A stretch of DNA of 64,000 nucleotides from Dichotomocladium elegans (lineage: Eukaryota > Mucoromycota > Mucoromycetes > Mucorales > Lichtheimiaceae), in the NCBI GenBank assembly GCA_025716815.1, contig JAIXMN010000002.1, positions 992,001-1,056,000 of the forward strand. The letters are read 5' to 3'. The translations under genes and the position numbers were made by a program. A model generated the notes under the pieces. That model was not told where the DNA came from. It ran no database searches and worked only from the letters and a program-made list of their open reading frames with translations. Shown piece after piece: positions 48,701 through 63,712 of this stretch (position 1 is its first letter; each line of letters starts with the position of its first letter).

Positions 48701-51453
48701 GATCAACAAAATGCATAATATTGACGAGTTCGCGAATGTTGTTTTGTAAAGGGGTACCTACAAATGCTTGTGAATGCACGTATATATACTCCAATCACGA
48801 CCAGGATAAGCATACCTGTCATCAGAACCGTGTGGTCCCATTTTAGCGACTTGAGCTTTTGGAAAAGTTGAGTCGAGTCATTCTTGAGGCGCTGTGCCTC
48901 GTCGACAATCAACGCCGGCCAGAACTTGACCTTGGACAGGAAGGAGATATCCGAATTCGCGGACTCATACGTAAGTACGACTGCATGGCACCGGAGTTTG
49001 CCCTCGGAACCTCCACCACGAAGCAGCTCATACTCTCGCGATAGCTTCCTACTTTTACTGGACCCATAGTAAGGAACGACGACCATGTTCGGGGCCCATT
49101 TGGCAAACTCGCGGAGCCAGTTTGACGCTGTACTGTTTGGCACGACAATTAGAAACGGGTAGATCGCGAATTTTCGTAGCAGGTAGTTGAGGAACGACAC
49201 AATCTGGATCGTTTTGCCTATTGTTGAAATTCAGTTATTTTACACATGAATCATCTTGAGATAGGTTACCTAAGCCCATATCGTCAGCTAGAATACAAGG
49301 CAGTTTCTTCTCCCACTGATACGTAAGCCAACTTGATAAAATACGGTTTGAATAAACAATGTGCGCCCTAACATAAAATGTAACTTACTTCAGACCATCC
49401 AGCTGATGTGGCATCAATGTGCCTCCCGCAATGAAGTCCGGCTGCTTTTTGATCTCGTGCTTGCTGTAGTTTTCCCTACTGGCAGCCAATCGCACATCTT
49501 CCACTCTTTCTTTCATTTGCTCAGGAACTCTTACTCTACACGCCCGTCGATAGCGTGTCAGTGCAACCAGGAACGAAGCGTAGAGCTCTGGCTCAGTCTC
49601 CTCGGATGGTGGATCATCCCAGCAGACTATTAACTCATAAGTGATTACGACCTCGGATCGCCTTTGGCATATTTGTGATTTACCTTCATCATAGCTGAGA
49701 TCGAAGAACTTGACAAGAACTTGAGTAATCTGGTCTTCGGAACCTTGTTCAACTACCACACCATTTTTGTCACGGGCTGTCAGGATGCGCTCGATAGTCT
49801 TCCAGCTCTTTGGAACAAGCTCATTCTCAACGCTATGAGGCAAGTCGCTTGCACGCTTTAGGTATCTGGCGTATAAATTCTTCAAAGCATGCATAATCCA
49901 GCTCTCAGACACCCAAGATAGATGCCGGTACGAGGTGTCTTGCCATCGCACAAGAAACTCTTTTGGTTGGGATGATGCATCGGCAAGTGTCATGTCGAGC
50001 TTTTTGTCGCTTGGATCACCTGCTATCCGCCATGTGATTATCCTCTCGGGCTTTCGCGTGTATGTAATACATTCGGCACACTTCCATTGTTTCCGACATA
50101 TGGCCTCAAGATCTGTGTGCGAAGGAGTGGTCCCGTATTCATGCGGAAATTGTGGAAGACAGCTATAGTGAAAGCCGCGGGTGCAGGACGAGCAACGAAA
50201 TAGTCCTGCAGGATCCATAGTGGCAATACCAGTTGCTGATACATCTTCCGTATTATCAGCATCCATCGCATCTCCAGGTGTCCCCATTGTTTCATCGGGG
50301 ACTTCAGTGATGGGCTTTGATGCTTCCTTACTGGGAGACAACGTCAAGTTTGCTATCAGGCGGACCTGATGACATTCTTCGCATGATGGGATGCCTTTTT
50401 CAGCGTCAGTAATCGCTCGGAGACAGGAACCGCATTGGTACCCGGTCTTTGTCTCTCCATCCTCAACATATTCGCGTAAAAGGCGTGTCGAACGATCACT
50501 CAGGCATCCTTCGTGAGTCGCAGCCGAACATGTAATACAGAGCAGCAGGCGTCCTTGCATTTCGCGTTCCTCGTCTGAAGAAAGCAATAGAACATCATCT
50601 TCGACATCTGTGTCGCCCGAATACCGCCTAACCTTCTTCCGTTTATGTTGTTCTTGTACTGGCGGACCATTAGGGTAGCCAGAGAGCTGGCATTTGGAGC
50701 ATCTTTTCGAATGCATATTTATGAAATTGTTATCCAGATAGTAGGATATCGCCTGATATGGTCCGTTTCTTCGTGGCGATCTGGTCATAGACACCGTCTC
50801 GTTTTGTTGTTCACGCTCCCGCTGTTGCTGCTGCTGCAACCGCTGCTTTTGTTGCTTCCGGATTCGTGTGGAGCGAACAGCGAAAAGAGCATCGTTGAAT
50901 GTATCACTTTCGCTATTCTCGTCTACGTCCATATCATGTGTTTCAAAAGCCAACACCTTCTGTTCATCGATATTCCGTAAGACGCGAGGATCCTCCTAAA
51001 ACGCACACCAAGCACCCAGGCACCAATATATGTATACACATGCACCATATTAGTCTAATGCCCATTATATTATAAGAGAAAACCCACTGCACAGCCCCAA
51101 AATTTATTGCTTCACTTGCCTCCGTCCTAATACCATCACTCCATTCCACCTCGTATGAGAGAACTCCTCGATCAGACACACGCTTTGATAAAATCTGCCT
51201 GAGGTTTCCGTGAAATGATGTTCTAAATCGACTAATTTTTTCAAGAGTTGATTTTTCATCATCGATCTCGAATCTCCTGCCGATGATCGCGTCGCTTTCG
51301 GTGATAGTAATAATCGGATCCACCGGCCAGCGGGAGAGTAAAACCTAATTACATATAATTGTAAGCAAGATACCAATGATTAAATAGTGCATCGCATCCA
51401 CATACCTCCCTTGAAATAGTAAGATACCCTCTCGAGGGATCTTGACTTGACAT
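45766..51453 (-). CDS. SNF2-family chromatin remodeler with PHD and chromo-like domains (Mit1/Mi-2 type)
   Basis: ATP-dependent nucleosome remodeler, probably repressive. Exons: 51453-51406, 51344-51093, 50995-49684, 49626-49389, 49331-49270, 49217-48816, 48757-47466, 47409-45766; 1749 residues with all phases closing. Cys-rich zinc-binding motifs run from about residue 195 (KRCSKC, LLLCITCSAATHEGC, CGSC, CEEC) to a PHD core CSSCTRGFHYSC and WKCAEC (about 360-400). A chromo-like FLVRWQDTSYRHLSWVSE segment follows (about 445). The helicase has ILADDMGLGKT (about 633), VDEAQRLKN (motif II as DEAQ) and TGTPLQNN. The second lobe has TTRAGGVGINLATADTVIMWD and QAISRAYRIGQ. The last exon is a 548-residue low-complexity Gln/Pro/His-rich tail after a basic GRGRGKGKDKKK stretch. 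The 49627-49683 intron is a multiple of three. S. pombe Mit1 (SHREC) or CHD3/Mi-2 is the closest plan by domain order. Confidence 0.88.
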
Positions 51454-52165
51454 AGAGTAAAGAATGGGAGTGGTCAAAGTTACCTGGAATGTTGAAGCGA
51501 ACAAGCAGGATCTATGCCGACTCCGGACCAGTCACGTTGCCTGGAATCCAGCGCGAGACAACCGCGTTTCCTAGCAGATAGAGTTTCAGAAAAGTACTAT
51601 ACTACAGTTTAGGGTCGTCATGCCCTTGGCACAGCCGTTACATGGCTATTTCTTTACGTCAAAGTGACTCCAGTGCTATGCCATGTATGGTCTCTGTTGA
51701 CCTTCAATGTCATCCAATTTGTATTTGCAATACGAAAATAGTTCGTTTGGTATCTTCTGTACTCCTGCTGAGCAAATCCGCGCAAGCGTTTGCTGTCCCT
51801 CCCACCAACCCCCCTCTTCATGCCCCCCCCAAACAAGGAAAGAGATTACCATTTGTTCATGATACTCTCTGAACCTGAAAGCCATTATTCGGAACCGATG
51901 CAGTGATATGAAACGCTATTATTTATGTACCATGATCAGGCTATCTCGACAAGCTTTGAAGGCAGGAGGATGTACTTTTAAAAGTGTAGAAAAAGATGGA
52001 GCCTGCAAGACCCGTTACACTGCAGTGCTCGCCCACAAATATGACTCACCAACCCTTTCTTCCTTTAGCTATTACTCTCTCCCCTCCTCCCCTAAAACGT
52101 AACGCCTCACTTGAGGTTGTATGCGGAACCCAACTTGAACAGCCCACGTTTTTTTCAGTACAAAC
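51454..52165. other. Divergent promoter region, remodeler and PKC1
   Basis: About 700 bp between divergent start codons, presumably a shared regulatory region. It has C-rich tracts at about 51800-51830 and 52080-52095. No gene is recognised. Confidence 0.55.
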
Positions 52166-55848
<3,683 letters not shown>

Positions 55849-55949
55849 TCTGGATATTCCTCCCGCGACATACGCCAGTTTAGCAATGATTTGGAATAGA
55901 GACAATGTATACATTTCTGCTGAGTTCTTTCTTTTTGCGTAATCATTTC

Positions 55950-57419
55950 TTATGGGGACTCCTTCACTTCGCCTAACAAAATGGTCTTGTCTGTGCTTGC
56001 ACTCATGATAATGGGCTCGATGGGATGCCAGTCTACATCGTTGACACAACCCTTGTGACCCGGAAGTTTGTACAGAATGTTGCCAGACCTTGCTTCCCAG
56101 ATAACGACCGTCCGATCGGCAGAACCGCATGCGATCTGGTTGCCGTCTGTGGACCAGCAAGGAGTGATCAGGTTCTTCTCAAAACCATGAGGAGCTCCCT
56201 GCAAGACCTTGGTGCATCGATCCGCTGGTGCGAATGGTTTGACATCCCAGATGCGCACTATAAAGTTCCAAACGTAGGGTCGATGAGGAAAGCCATTGAG
56301 TTTTCTGCGTCCATTCATCCATTCTTCAATGTACCTGTGTTATCCATGCTGTTGGAGAGTAAACTGGAACCATCCGGGCTTAATGCCAGACCGGAAATGG
56401 TGTCCTGGTGTCCGCTCAAGGTGTATGCTACTGCGTTCTTTCGTATATCCCAAACCTAATCCAGAAGTTATAGTTCATTCATTCTATCCAATTCGCCTTC
56501 TGCATCTTTGGTTCAATCTACCTTGATCTCATTGTCAAGACCACCGGAATAGACCATGTCGCCCGCATCGCTAAAGCAGACGCTTGTCACTTGCAATTTA
56601 TCTTCAAAAGTCTGGACAGCATCCTTGACTCTGCTGTCCCATAACTTTATAAGCCCGTCATCACTACCGGAAACAACCGTCTCTGGTCCTCGACGTGCCA
56701 CTTGACAGCTGTTAACGACCATGCTATGGCCCTTCCATCGTCTGATCCGCTCGCCCGTCTTAGCATCCCAGATCCCAAGTGATTTGTCTGCCGAACAAGT
56801 AAAAAGCTGGCTGAAAGAATAACGCGGATGTTGAGCGAGTGCGATATTCTCTTTTTGGAGCATAATCATTCCTTACCTTCCGTCACGCGACCAATGGATT
56901 TCTAGCACGGCATTAGTGTGTCCGCGCAGAACACCATAGTTTTTGCAATCATCGTAGGTGTTCCATAACACTAAAGCGTCAAATGAGTACAATGGCGTGG
57001 AAGTATAGCATGTGCACTCACATATTTGTCTATCGTAACCAGTGCTCGCAATATGGTCGCCCGAAGGATCAAATTTCGCGGAATAGATCTCACCCTGAAG
57101 GTGGCCCGTTTTTCCATCAGTTGGGCGTGTCGATGGAGTCATCTGGGGGAATTCAACATACCTCATGTCCAATAAGCTGCATGACAGGAGCCTGAAGGCT
57201 CGAAGTACGTTTAATCTACAATGGCAGAATCGTTATTCCTGTACGTGATCGAGAGGACCATTTTCAACATACAGTGCCGACGATAGCATTGTTGGTACCA
57301 GAGCGTTCACTGGAAAGGATGAGCGTTTTTGAGTCGTCTGATTCCTGTCGGGCACGCTTCACGATGGCACTTCCGCCACCTGGTAGGCTAGGAGCATCTT
57401 TTCGCTTCTCGACGGACAT
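55950..57419 (-). CDS. SNRNP40: U5 snRNP 40-kDa WD40 protein (SNRNP40/Spf38/Prp8-binding)
   Basis: Seven-blade WD40 component of the U5 snRNP that contacts Prp8 in the spliceosome. Exons: 57419-57273, 57215-57162, 57094-57022, 56970-56877, 56810-56522, 56455-56335, 56257-55950; 361 residues, the usual length. The short N terminus (MSVEKRKDAPSLPGGGSAIVKR) is followed by SSLQAPVMQLIGHEGEIYSAKFDPSG, a family signature. WD repeats follow, including GHTNAVLEIHWSRDGS, CSADKSLGIWDAKTGERIRRWKGH, SGSDDGLIKLWD, SGGLDNEIKVWDIRKN, SLLSNSMDNTVRIWDVKPF, CGSADRTVVIWE and SASTDKTILLGEV. It converges with PKC1, about 100 bp away. The N-terminal methionine is the only in-frame start before the first blade. Confidence 0.95.
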
Positions 57420-57816
57420 GAATTGCTGTTATAATTGATGAATAGGCGTATGTCTTTGAACTGTTGAAATCCCCACTTTTTATCCGTCAGCTCGGTGCGT
57501 TTTTCTTTGTCAGGCAAAAAGCGCTACTACGCCGTCAAAGAGAGAGAGAGAAAAAATAATGAGAAAAAGGCACCTAGCCACCAGCTCAAACAGCAACAGC
57601 TCTCAGCAAACTTACAACCCCCGCTCGCACACGCGTTTAAGCGAGTTGTGTTGGGGGGTGAGTTGCTGGTTGGGATACACAGTAAAAAGGAAATAAGCAG
57701 TCAAGAATTTTTCTTTTTGAACTTCCCCTAACCCCCACAGGCCATCTCCTCCCGTCCCCCTTACCTTTTTTATTTTTTATTTTTTTTTGTACAAGACTGA
57801 CGCATAGCACCTCACC

Positions 57817-58523
57817 ATGCTCGCCTGCCGCCGCATTGTTCACTTACAACGATCGCTGATCCATACCAGTACGCCTGCTGCTGCTTCAGGTGGATTCAGT
57901 CGCTTCAATCCTTGGGCGAAAAAGGCAGAACCACAAGAACAGGCTGTCAACAATGTCGCCGCACCTGTCAACACGACATTCGATGTTAAACATTATGAGG
58001 AAGAGCCCGATACGCTATCGCAAGTGACCCTTCTTCTTTCCTTTTCTTCGAAGAAAAAATGCATGCTGTGCGCTGTAGAACCAGCTAACATGATATGCTG
58101 TTGTCCGCTATAATTTAGATGGAAGAATAAGGATATCGTACAAGAAGCTGACAAAATTCAGTCGGTTGTGCGATCGATTGTTGTCGAGGCTGTGGCGGGT
58201 TCCGAGACCAACTGGAAAGAGACGCGTCTAGACGATGCAAATGTGAAGTTCAAGGTAAGAGGATGTGAAAGAAAAACGGTAGACGCAAAGAGTGATCCTC
58301 CTGATGTATGCTTTGTATAAAGGTGGTGAAAGAGAGCATCCAGAAACTGGGAAAGGAGGTGTCGAATGCTCAGCTCAACAATATGCAAACGGTGGAGGAC
58401 GTACTCGATCACTTTTTACGGACAGCTGAGCATAATGCTGCGAAGAAGCCGAGTGTTGCCCAATACTTTGAGGATCATGCAGACAGCCTTCCGCCTAATC
58501 TTGTATTCCGATCGCACAAATAA
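57817..58523 (+). CDS. MRPL50: Mitochondrial large-subunit ribosomal protein mL50
   Basis: Component of the mitochondrial ribosome. Exons 57817-58019, 58119-58254 and 58323-58523 give 179 residues. The N terminus (MLACRRIVHLQRSLIHTST) is Arg-rich, lacks acidic residues and fits a matrix-targeting peptide. The body, WKNKDIVQEADKIQSVV, then DANVKFKVVKESIQKLGKEV and LHNMQTVEDVLDHFL-like sequence, fits the mL50 family by pattern. Intron 1 uses a GC donor (GCAAGT at 58020): it closes the frame and places a Trp at the junction, whereas GT at 58024 would need an unlikely downstream acceptor. About 400 bp divergent from the U5-40K gene. Confidence 0.75.
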
Positions 58524-58747
58524 ATAGAATGGAATGGATAACTATTGTACATGGGTATGGCTACGTTGAGGAAGGGGAAAGCATTAGTACAAATACAGGC
58601 AATACAATCTGGACACTTAGTCCTAAATGTGGGTAACAACCCCCAACTCAAATGGAAGCCAGCTGCTCACTCACACAGTCATCCCGATTTAGGCGGGCCT
58701 CTGCCCGTCTGCTTTTACTTCCTCTCTTTTTTCCCTTTTTCCATCGC

Positions 58748-59743
58748 ATGAACAACGACGATTCAAAACTAGCATCTCTTTGTAAAGGCGGCTGCGGCTT
58801 TTACGGCAGCGAAATCTTCAACAATATGTGCTCAAAATGCTACAAGGACTCTCAGATGGCTAGGAATTCGGAGAACGATAAATGTCCAGCAGGCAAGTCG
58901 GTCGATCGTTTCTTGTTGGGTTATGCTTATATGCGTGTGCTAACCAATGCCTTTTGCTCAGCCGATTCCAAAGATGCGTCTATTATTACTTCTTCGTCTT
59001 CTTCCACAAGCAACCCTTCATTAACACACCCTATTTGTACGTCTACCACTAATACTACCACAAGAACTTCAACTATCCCCGCGGACGTTACTGCCGTCCC
59101 ATCCCGACCTTCAAGAAAGCATCGCCGATCAGCCTCTCCTATTCCCGAAAAGAAATCGCTTGCTGTAACTACAGCTGGTACTTCCTCTTCCTCTAAGGAC
59201 ACTGCTGCCGTTGCTATTGCTTCGTCAATGAACCAATCCACGATGGCAGCTACCGCAGCTGCGACTCTCACCGCCGCTCACTCGAATGGTACCTCAGTAG
59301 CTGCTGCCACTTCGGCGGGCAATGAATATCCGCGGCCCCCTCAGGTGAATAAAGGAAAATGTTATCAATGCAGAGCCAAGGTAAATGAGACGGTCTCCAC
59401 GTCCATACTCCCCTTTTTTTTCCTGCAGTGGAGGCGATCGACATATTGATATGCAAATCATGATACCAGGTGCCACTCGTCAAGCAGACGACCAATAAAT
59501 GTCGCTGCCAGTACATCTTCTGTGATTCCCACCGCTATCCTGACCGCCATGACTGTTTTATCGACTTTGGAAAACTCGACAGAGGCAAGTCATCCTTCTT
59601 CTCGCTTCCCCATTCCACAAACCGCACACACATATACTCCTTCTCATTCTCTTCTCCTTATAGCTGAGCTGGCCAAAAACAATCCGAAATTGCACGAACG
59701 ACCAGCAGGTGGTAGATCATTCCGACGAATCGATAGTATCTAA
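58748..59743 (+). CDS. A20/AN1-type zinc-finger protein (stress-associated protein family)
   Basis: Ubiquitin-linked stress regulator of the ZFAND5/6 and plant SAP type. Exons 58748-58892, 58962-59380, 59470-59584 and 59664-59743 give 252 residues. An N-terminal A20 finger (LCKGGCGFYGSEIFNNMCSKCY) has the C-x4-C-x11-C-x2-C pattern. A long Ser/Thr/Ala-rich linker follows. A C-terminal AN1 finger starts CYQCRAKV and continues CRCQYIFCDSHRYPDRHDC. It has the expected C-x2-C, CxC, C-x2-H, HxC spacing. Two introns use GC donors: 58893 (GCAAGT, 69 bp, with a CTAAC branch-like site near its end) and 59585 (GCAAGT). The latter is required because unspliced reading hits a stop. The former is a multiple of three, so retention would only add 23 residues. 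The start is the first ATG, 12 codons before the A20 cysteines. Confidence 0.88.
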
Positions 59744-60779
59744 TAATAATATTCTGTCTCACATCTGTCCTCATCTCTCATCGTCCATTCTTTCGTGAGA
59801 CTATAAAGCATTGCCATCTCCCCATATACCACATCATTTTCTTTTTTTTTTATGCATCCTACAGTTCCATTTTCCTTTTAATGGTATAGAATGTACACAG
59901 AGTTCGGTTGCATATTACTTTTTTTCTAGCGGACTGCAAGCACGGTCGGTGAAATAAGGGGAGTTATATCGTATGCTATTTACACATAGTTTATCTAAGT
60001 TTACCGGCATGTTGTGCGCAAGTGAAGGCCCTCCAAGCAAGTAAGACGAACCAGGTATATAAAGTAACTCATTTCTTTTTCGCGACCTTCCTGTTGAATG
60101 TTCAGATTGAAAATACGCGATGGATGTATTTTCCCGTAACGATGAAATCCTCCTCTCTACGCAAAATAAGCCGAATACATGGCCAAGAAAAATGACCCGA
60201 AGGTTATGCGAATCACAGTCATTTCGTCTGCTCCTGCTCCTACCCATACTCCAAGTGCCGAAGGTCAAGAACACACTCGCTCACCACGCGAGTATGTGTG
60301 TGTTATTCGCATCTCTTGGCAGGAAGGAGGAAAAAAGCGTGAGCGCAAAATAAGCGCACTGCCGCGATGTGCTTTAAAATGATGCCGAACCGATCATTTT
60401 TTGTCATGCAAACCGGAGGTGGAATGCGCCATAGAAACCGAACGATACAACAATATCAAATTCGCGACGGTTGATGCTCACCCATCACGGACCCCCCATG
60501 TAGTTAAAAACGCCTTTGATATACTGTTGGGGAAGAGGTTGCGTCGCCTGCGGAAGGAATATGACAGCAGCAACCTTGGGGAACGATCACCTAGAAAAAA
60601 TGACTGAAGAATAAATAAGTATTTGCTTCCATGCATCAGCATAAATTGTTTCCATTGGATGTATTTAATTGGTATAATGAAGGTTTTATATCCAATGGAC
60701 TCAATCGAACATGCATATGCGCCTTACAATCGTTCACTTCCACCCACTCCACGAACTTGCTATGGTTGTCCCCAATAAC
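59744..60779. other. Intergenic with short unassigned frames
   Basis: The 3' flank of the zinc-finger gene. Plus-strand frames at 60179-60382 and 60401-60607 have charged, protein-like composition (KNAFDILLGKRLRRLRKEYD) and may be one decayed coding unit. No family is recognised. Confidence 0.35.
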
Positions 60780-61760
60780 ATATCTCTGAACTCGGCACAC
60801 GACGATATTGCCCTTGGCTATGGTATCTATTCTGCCTCATCATCATCTGCCTGGTCTCCCACATTCATGTTGTGAAAAAGCATACATGCTTTCATGATGT
60901 CGCTGTCATCAACCTTTCTTGCACAGTCTTAGCCGGCCGTTGAATGATGTCCAAACAAGACTGCAGCAGCATCTGAAACGCACTCTCACTACATCTTTCC
61001 TCGACGATACCCGGGCCATGGCAAACATCTACATTAAAGAAGTATTAGTCATGAATGCATTGTATGCCACACGGTTTCTCGTCAGAGGCTGGAGGATGGA
61101 CTCCACATGAATGATGTGATTAGGGTATATACCATCAGCAAAGTAGTATCCGGTGTTGTATGTGAGTGACCATTGACAGTGGAGGTAAGGACAGTGCACT
61201 GCTACCTTTCAGAACATCAATACACTGGAGAACGATCAATCACATCGATGTCATTTAATGACCCACGAAGTCCAAACGAAAAGTGCTATGTCTGCAGACC
61301 ATGGAACACCACAGATTCTATAACCAATCGTGGGAAACTGGGGCCTCTCGCCAACAGCCATTAAATAACTTGACACCGTTCCTCATTGGGTGCATCCTAG
61401 GCATTCGACCTTGCACCCCTCGATCACCGCACTTCAGAACTTCTTGAGGCATTGGCAGGCGGAATGCTTTCCCCAATTCGGACGTATTCGTCAAAGGCAT
61501 CCGAAGAGTAGCTATGGGCAAGCTGGCGCAAAGCTGAGACGACTTTCTGCAATGAAGGCACACTAGGCTTACGTGCTGTGTCCATCTTCTGGACAAGAGC
61601 GCAGGTCATGGCGCGCTCCGTGTTGCCGACAATGCGCAGGAATAGATTGCGGCTTATAGACAAGCTCATCTGCGAAAGAAATCGCGCAAAAGAAGCGATG
61701 GCCTTCCAAGCGGCGCCCAACGACCGCCCCCCATTGTTGTTGGCTTTTCTTGCTCGGCAT
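60780..61760 (-). mobile_element. Decayed PIF/Harbinger-type transposase
   Basis: Minus strand, several frames. From 61760 downward: NLFLRIVGNTERAM, then ALRQLAHSYSSDAFDEYVRIGES (61540-61450), the HTH-adjacent signature of PIF/Harbinger transposases. Next, in other frames, FGLRGSLNDIDVIDRSPVY (about 61300-61240), matching the GxxNDxNVLxxSP block with a catalytic Asp. Then NTGYYFADGIYP (about 61160-61120), matching the GYYLADGIYP block with the next catalytic Asp. Intervening stops and frameshifts show it is inactive. The GFPGM/IDC first-Asp block is degraded. Ends are not defined; no TTA-type target duplication was identified. Confidence 0.7.
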
Positions 61761-62245
61761 GCCGGTGCATTTCGTTATCACTCATTCATGTTCTGTTTAC
61801 AAGAGCATTCCGCAGAAAACCCTCCAAAATAGAAATTGATTTTATTTGAAAAAAAAAAATTGGAAAAAAAAAAGGCCCCGTTTGGCAGCCGCACCTGCCA
61901 AACGGGGCCAAAGTTCAAAAAATTTTGAAAATTGAAAAAATTAAATAGGAGCGGCCGCATCCTATTCAGTTTATTTCAAGTTCCTTTCCTTTCCATTACC
62001 GAAGCGGTAAGGATGCGGCTAAAACCCGAAGGCTTGTCGCCAAGCGAGAAGGAAAGAACAGAAAAAATGCGAATAGCGGGCTGTTTCCATTCGCCAAAAA
62101 ACTAAAGAAAAAAAGCCTGGACAGTTTTCACATTGCATTTGATCTTTGTTTCCATAACCCGGGAAAAATCGCCCGCAAAGCAAGGGAACCACTGCCAAAA
62201 GTAAAGAAACGGAAAGCGGGTAGCGCAGACGATCGGAGCCGCCAA
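61761..62245. other. Repeat-derived non-coding interval around the foldback
   Basis: Contains the hairpin above, an AT-rich palindrome region and a NotI-like GCGGCCGC at 61952. No gene. Confidence 0.5.
61874..61909. repeat. Perfect 15-bp inverted repeat (hairpin)
   Basis: GGCCCCGTTTGGCAG (61874-61888) and its exact reverse complement (61895-61909) are separated by 6 bp. They are flanked on both sides by AT-rich partly palindromic sequence (TTGAAAAAA and TTTTGAAAATTG types). It resembles a foldback or the fused ends of a DNA transposon. Confidence 0.9.
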
Positions 62246-62365
62246 AATCCAGTTGTCGTAAAATCCAGTTGTCGTAAAATCCAATTGTCGTTCAATCCAA
62301 TTGTCGTTCAATCCAATTGTCGTTCAATCCATATGCCGTCCAATCCAAATCCAGTTGCCGTGAAA
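62246..62365. repeat. Degenerate 16-bp tandem repeat, about seven units
   Basis: Two units of ATCCAGTTGTCGTAAA are followed by three of ATCCAATTGTCGTTCA and two further diverged units (ATCCATATGCCGTCCA and an AAATCCAGTTGCCGTGA type). Subterminal tandem repeats of this size are common at ends of DNA transposons. Confidence 0.85.
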
Positions 62366-63712
62366 CCGTGAGAGTTTCGTGATCAGGAAAAATGTGCCTT
62401 TTTATATTTTCCTTTTCATGCTCAGACTGGTAATGTGACCTGTGACTTCCAATGACGTTAGTCTGCCAAGCCTCTTGGGCCGTATGACAACCGAACAGGG
62501 CTCCCCCACCCCATAGATGAATGCACCAGAACGATATTCTCCTAAAGCAACGCAAAAGCTGCGTGCGTTTCGTCATTGGGTCTCTGAACATCTCACGTTT
62601 TTGCGCCTTTCTAACAGTTCGGACGCCGAGCCAAGCTCAGTAACTCAGACATACCTAAAAAAGATGTGGGAATGCTACCATTAGGATCACCAGCAACAAT
62701 ATGGCAATGAACGTCAAGAATCGCGCGTATGTAAAGGCCCTAGCAATCTTAAAATCATACTCAAATGCTGCGAAGACAGGCATGACCAGGGAAGTGTATC
62801 CCGGTGTTGAAGCAGAGACAGTGAAAAACGCAAGCCGTGAGAACAGAAGACAGACACAGGCCAAGAAAGGATTGGCAGCGCTATCGCTGCCAATTGCGTA
62901 GAAGAAAGGATACTACTCTAAAATCAATGCTAATAGAACAAGGGAAGGGCAGCACTACGGCTGGGAATCGACTTTAAGTACATTCTACCACAGGTCTTGC
63001 ACCAAGCCAGATAAGTATCAGGGACAAGGCATAACCAGAAGGACCTGCTGGAATAGGTCAATAGACTGAAACAATGATCAGATTAACACGATGAGGATAA
63101 TCTGACGATGTTTATTACAACAAACTGCGATGGTATTTTCTACGAGATGAAATGAAAAGGCAGGATGGGATGTATTGAGGTTCATTGCAGGAGTAAACAC
63201 TCTCAATGGATCTATTTTTTCGGTCATAAAAGTAAGTTTGGCAGAGGGCGCTCTCAAGATCAATGGTGGAACAGCCTTTAACAATATTCTTTGGAGAAGT
63301 CGTCTGCAATCTTGGAAAGTCAAAGGGTGCGGCCATTCGTTTGAGCACACCAAGGATTGCAGAAAGGTAGCGAAGAGCCGGCTGTAAATAACTGAGTATC
63401 CATGTCATTTCCCCAGATAATACCTGTTTATATATAAGTTAAAGCTGATGGGAGAGGCATCGTGGTTTCTGTTGAATACCACCCCCTCTGCTACACAATG
63501 GGTTGATATCAGGAATGACGAAAAGGAGGAAAATGCTGAGTGCCGACGGCGCTGATAAGGAGATGCCGCGATATGTAACATTTACATATATATTCCTGGC
63601 TGTTTTGCTATGTATCGCTGGAAAATCTCATCCTGTCTTAGCCAGTGTGTAATATGCATTCGTGCTCTTTTATCTGACTTGTGATATTCCCTAAGTTAGA
63701 ATCTACATTATT
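62366..63712. other. Unassigned interval with a hydrophobic minus-strand frame
   Basis: A minus-strand frame (62864-62655) encodes two strongly hydrophobic segments (ARFLTFIAILLLVILMVAFP). Overlapping frames at 63078-63408 (-) and 62292-62591 (-) are protein-like but frame-shifted. No family is recognised; repeat-derived coding debris is the likeliest explanation. Confidence 0.35.

Noticed and set aside
58024..58135. GT donor at 58024 for mL50 intron 1
   Set aside because: It shifts the frame into a stop unless an alternative acceptor inside the next exon is used; the GC donor at 58020 gives clean phases.
62246..62365. CRISPR-like array
   Set aside because: Units are contiguous 16-mers without spacers and the genome is eukaryotic.
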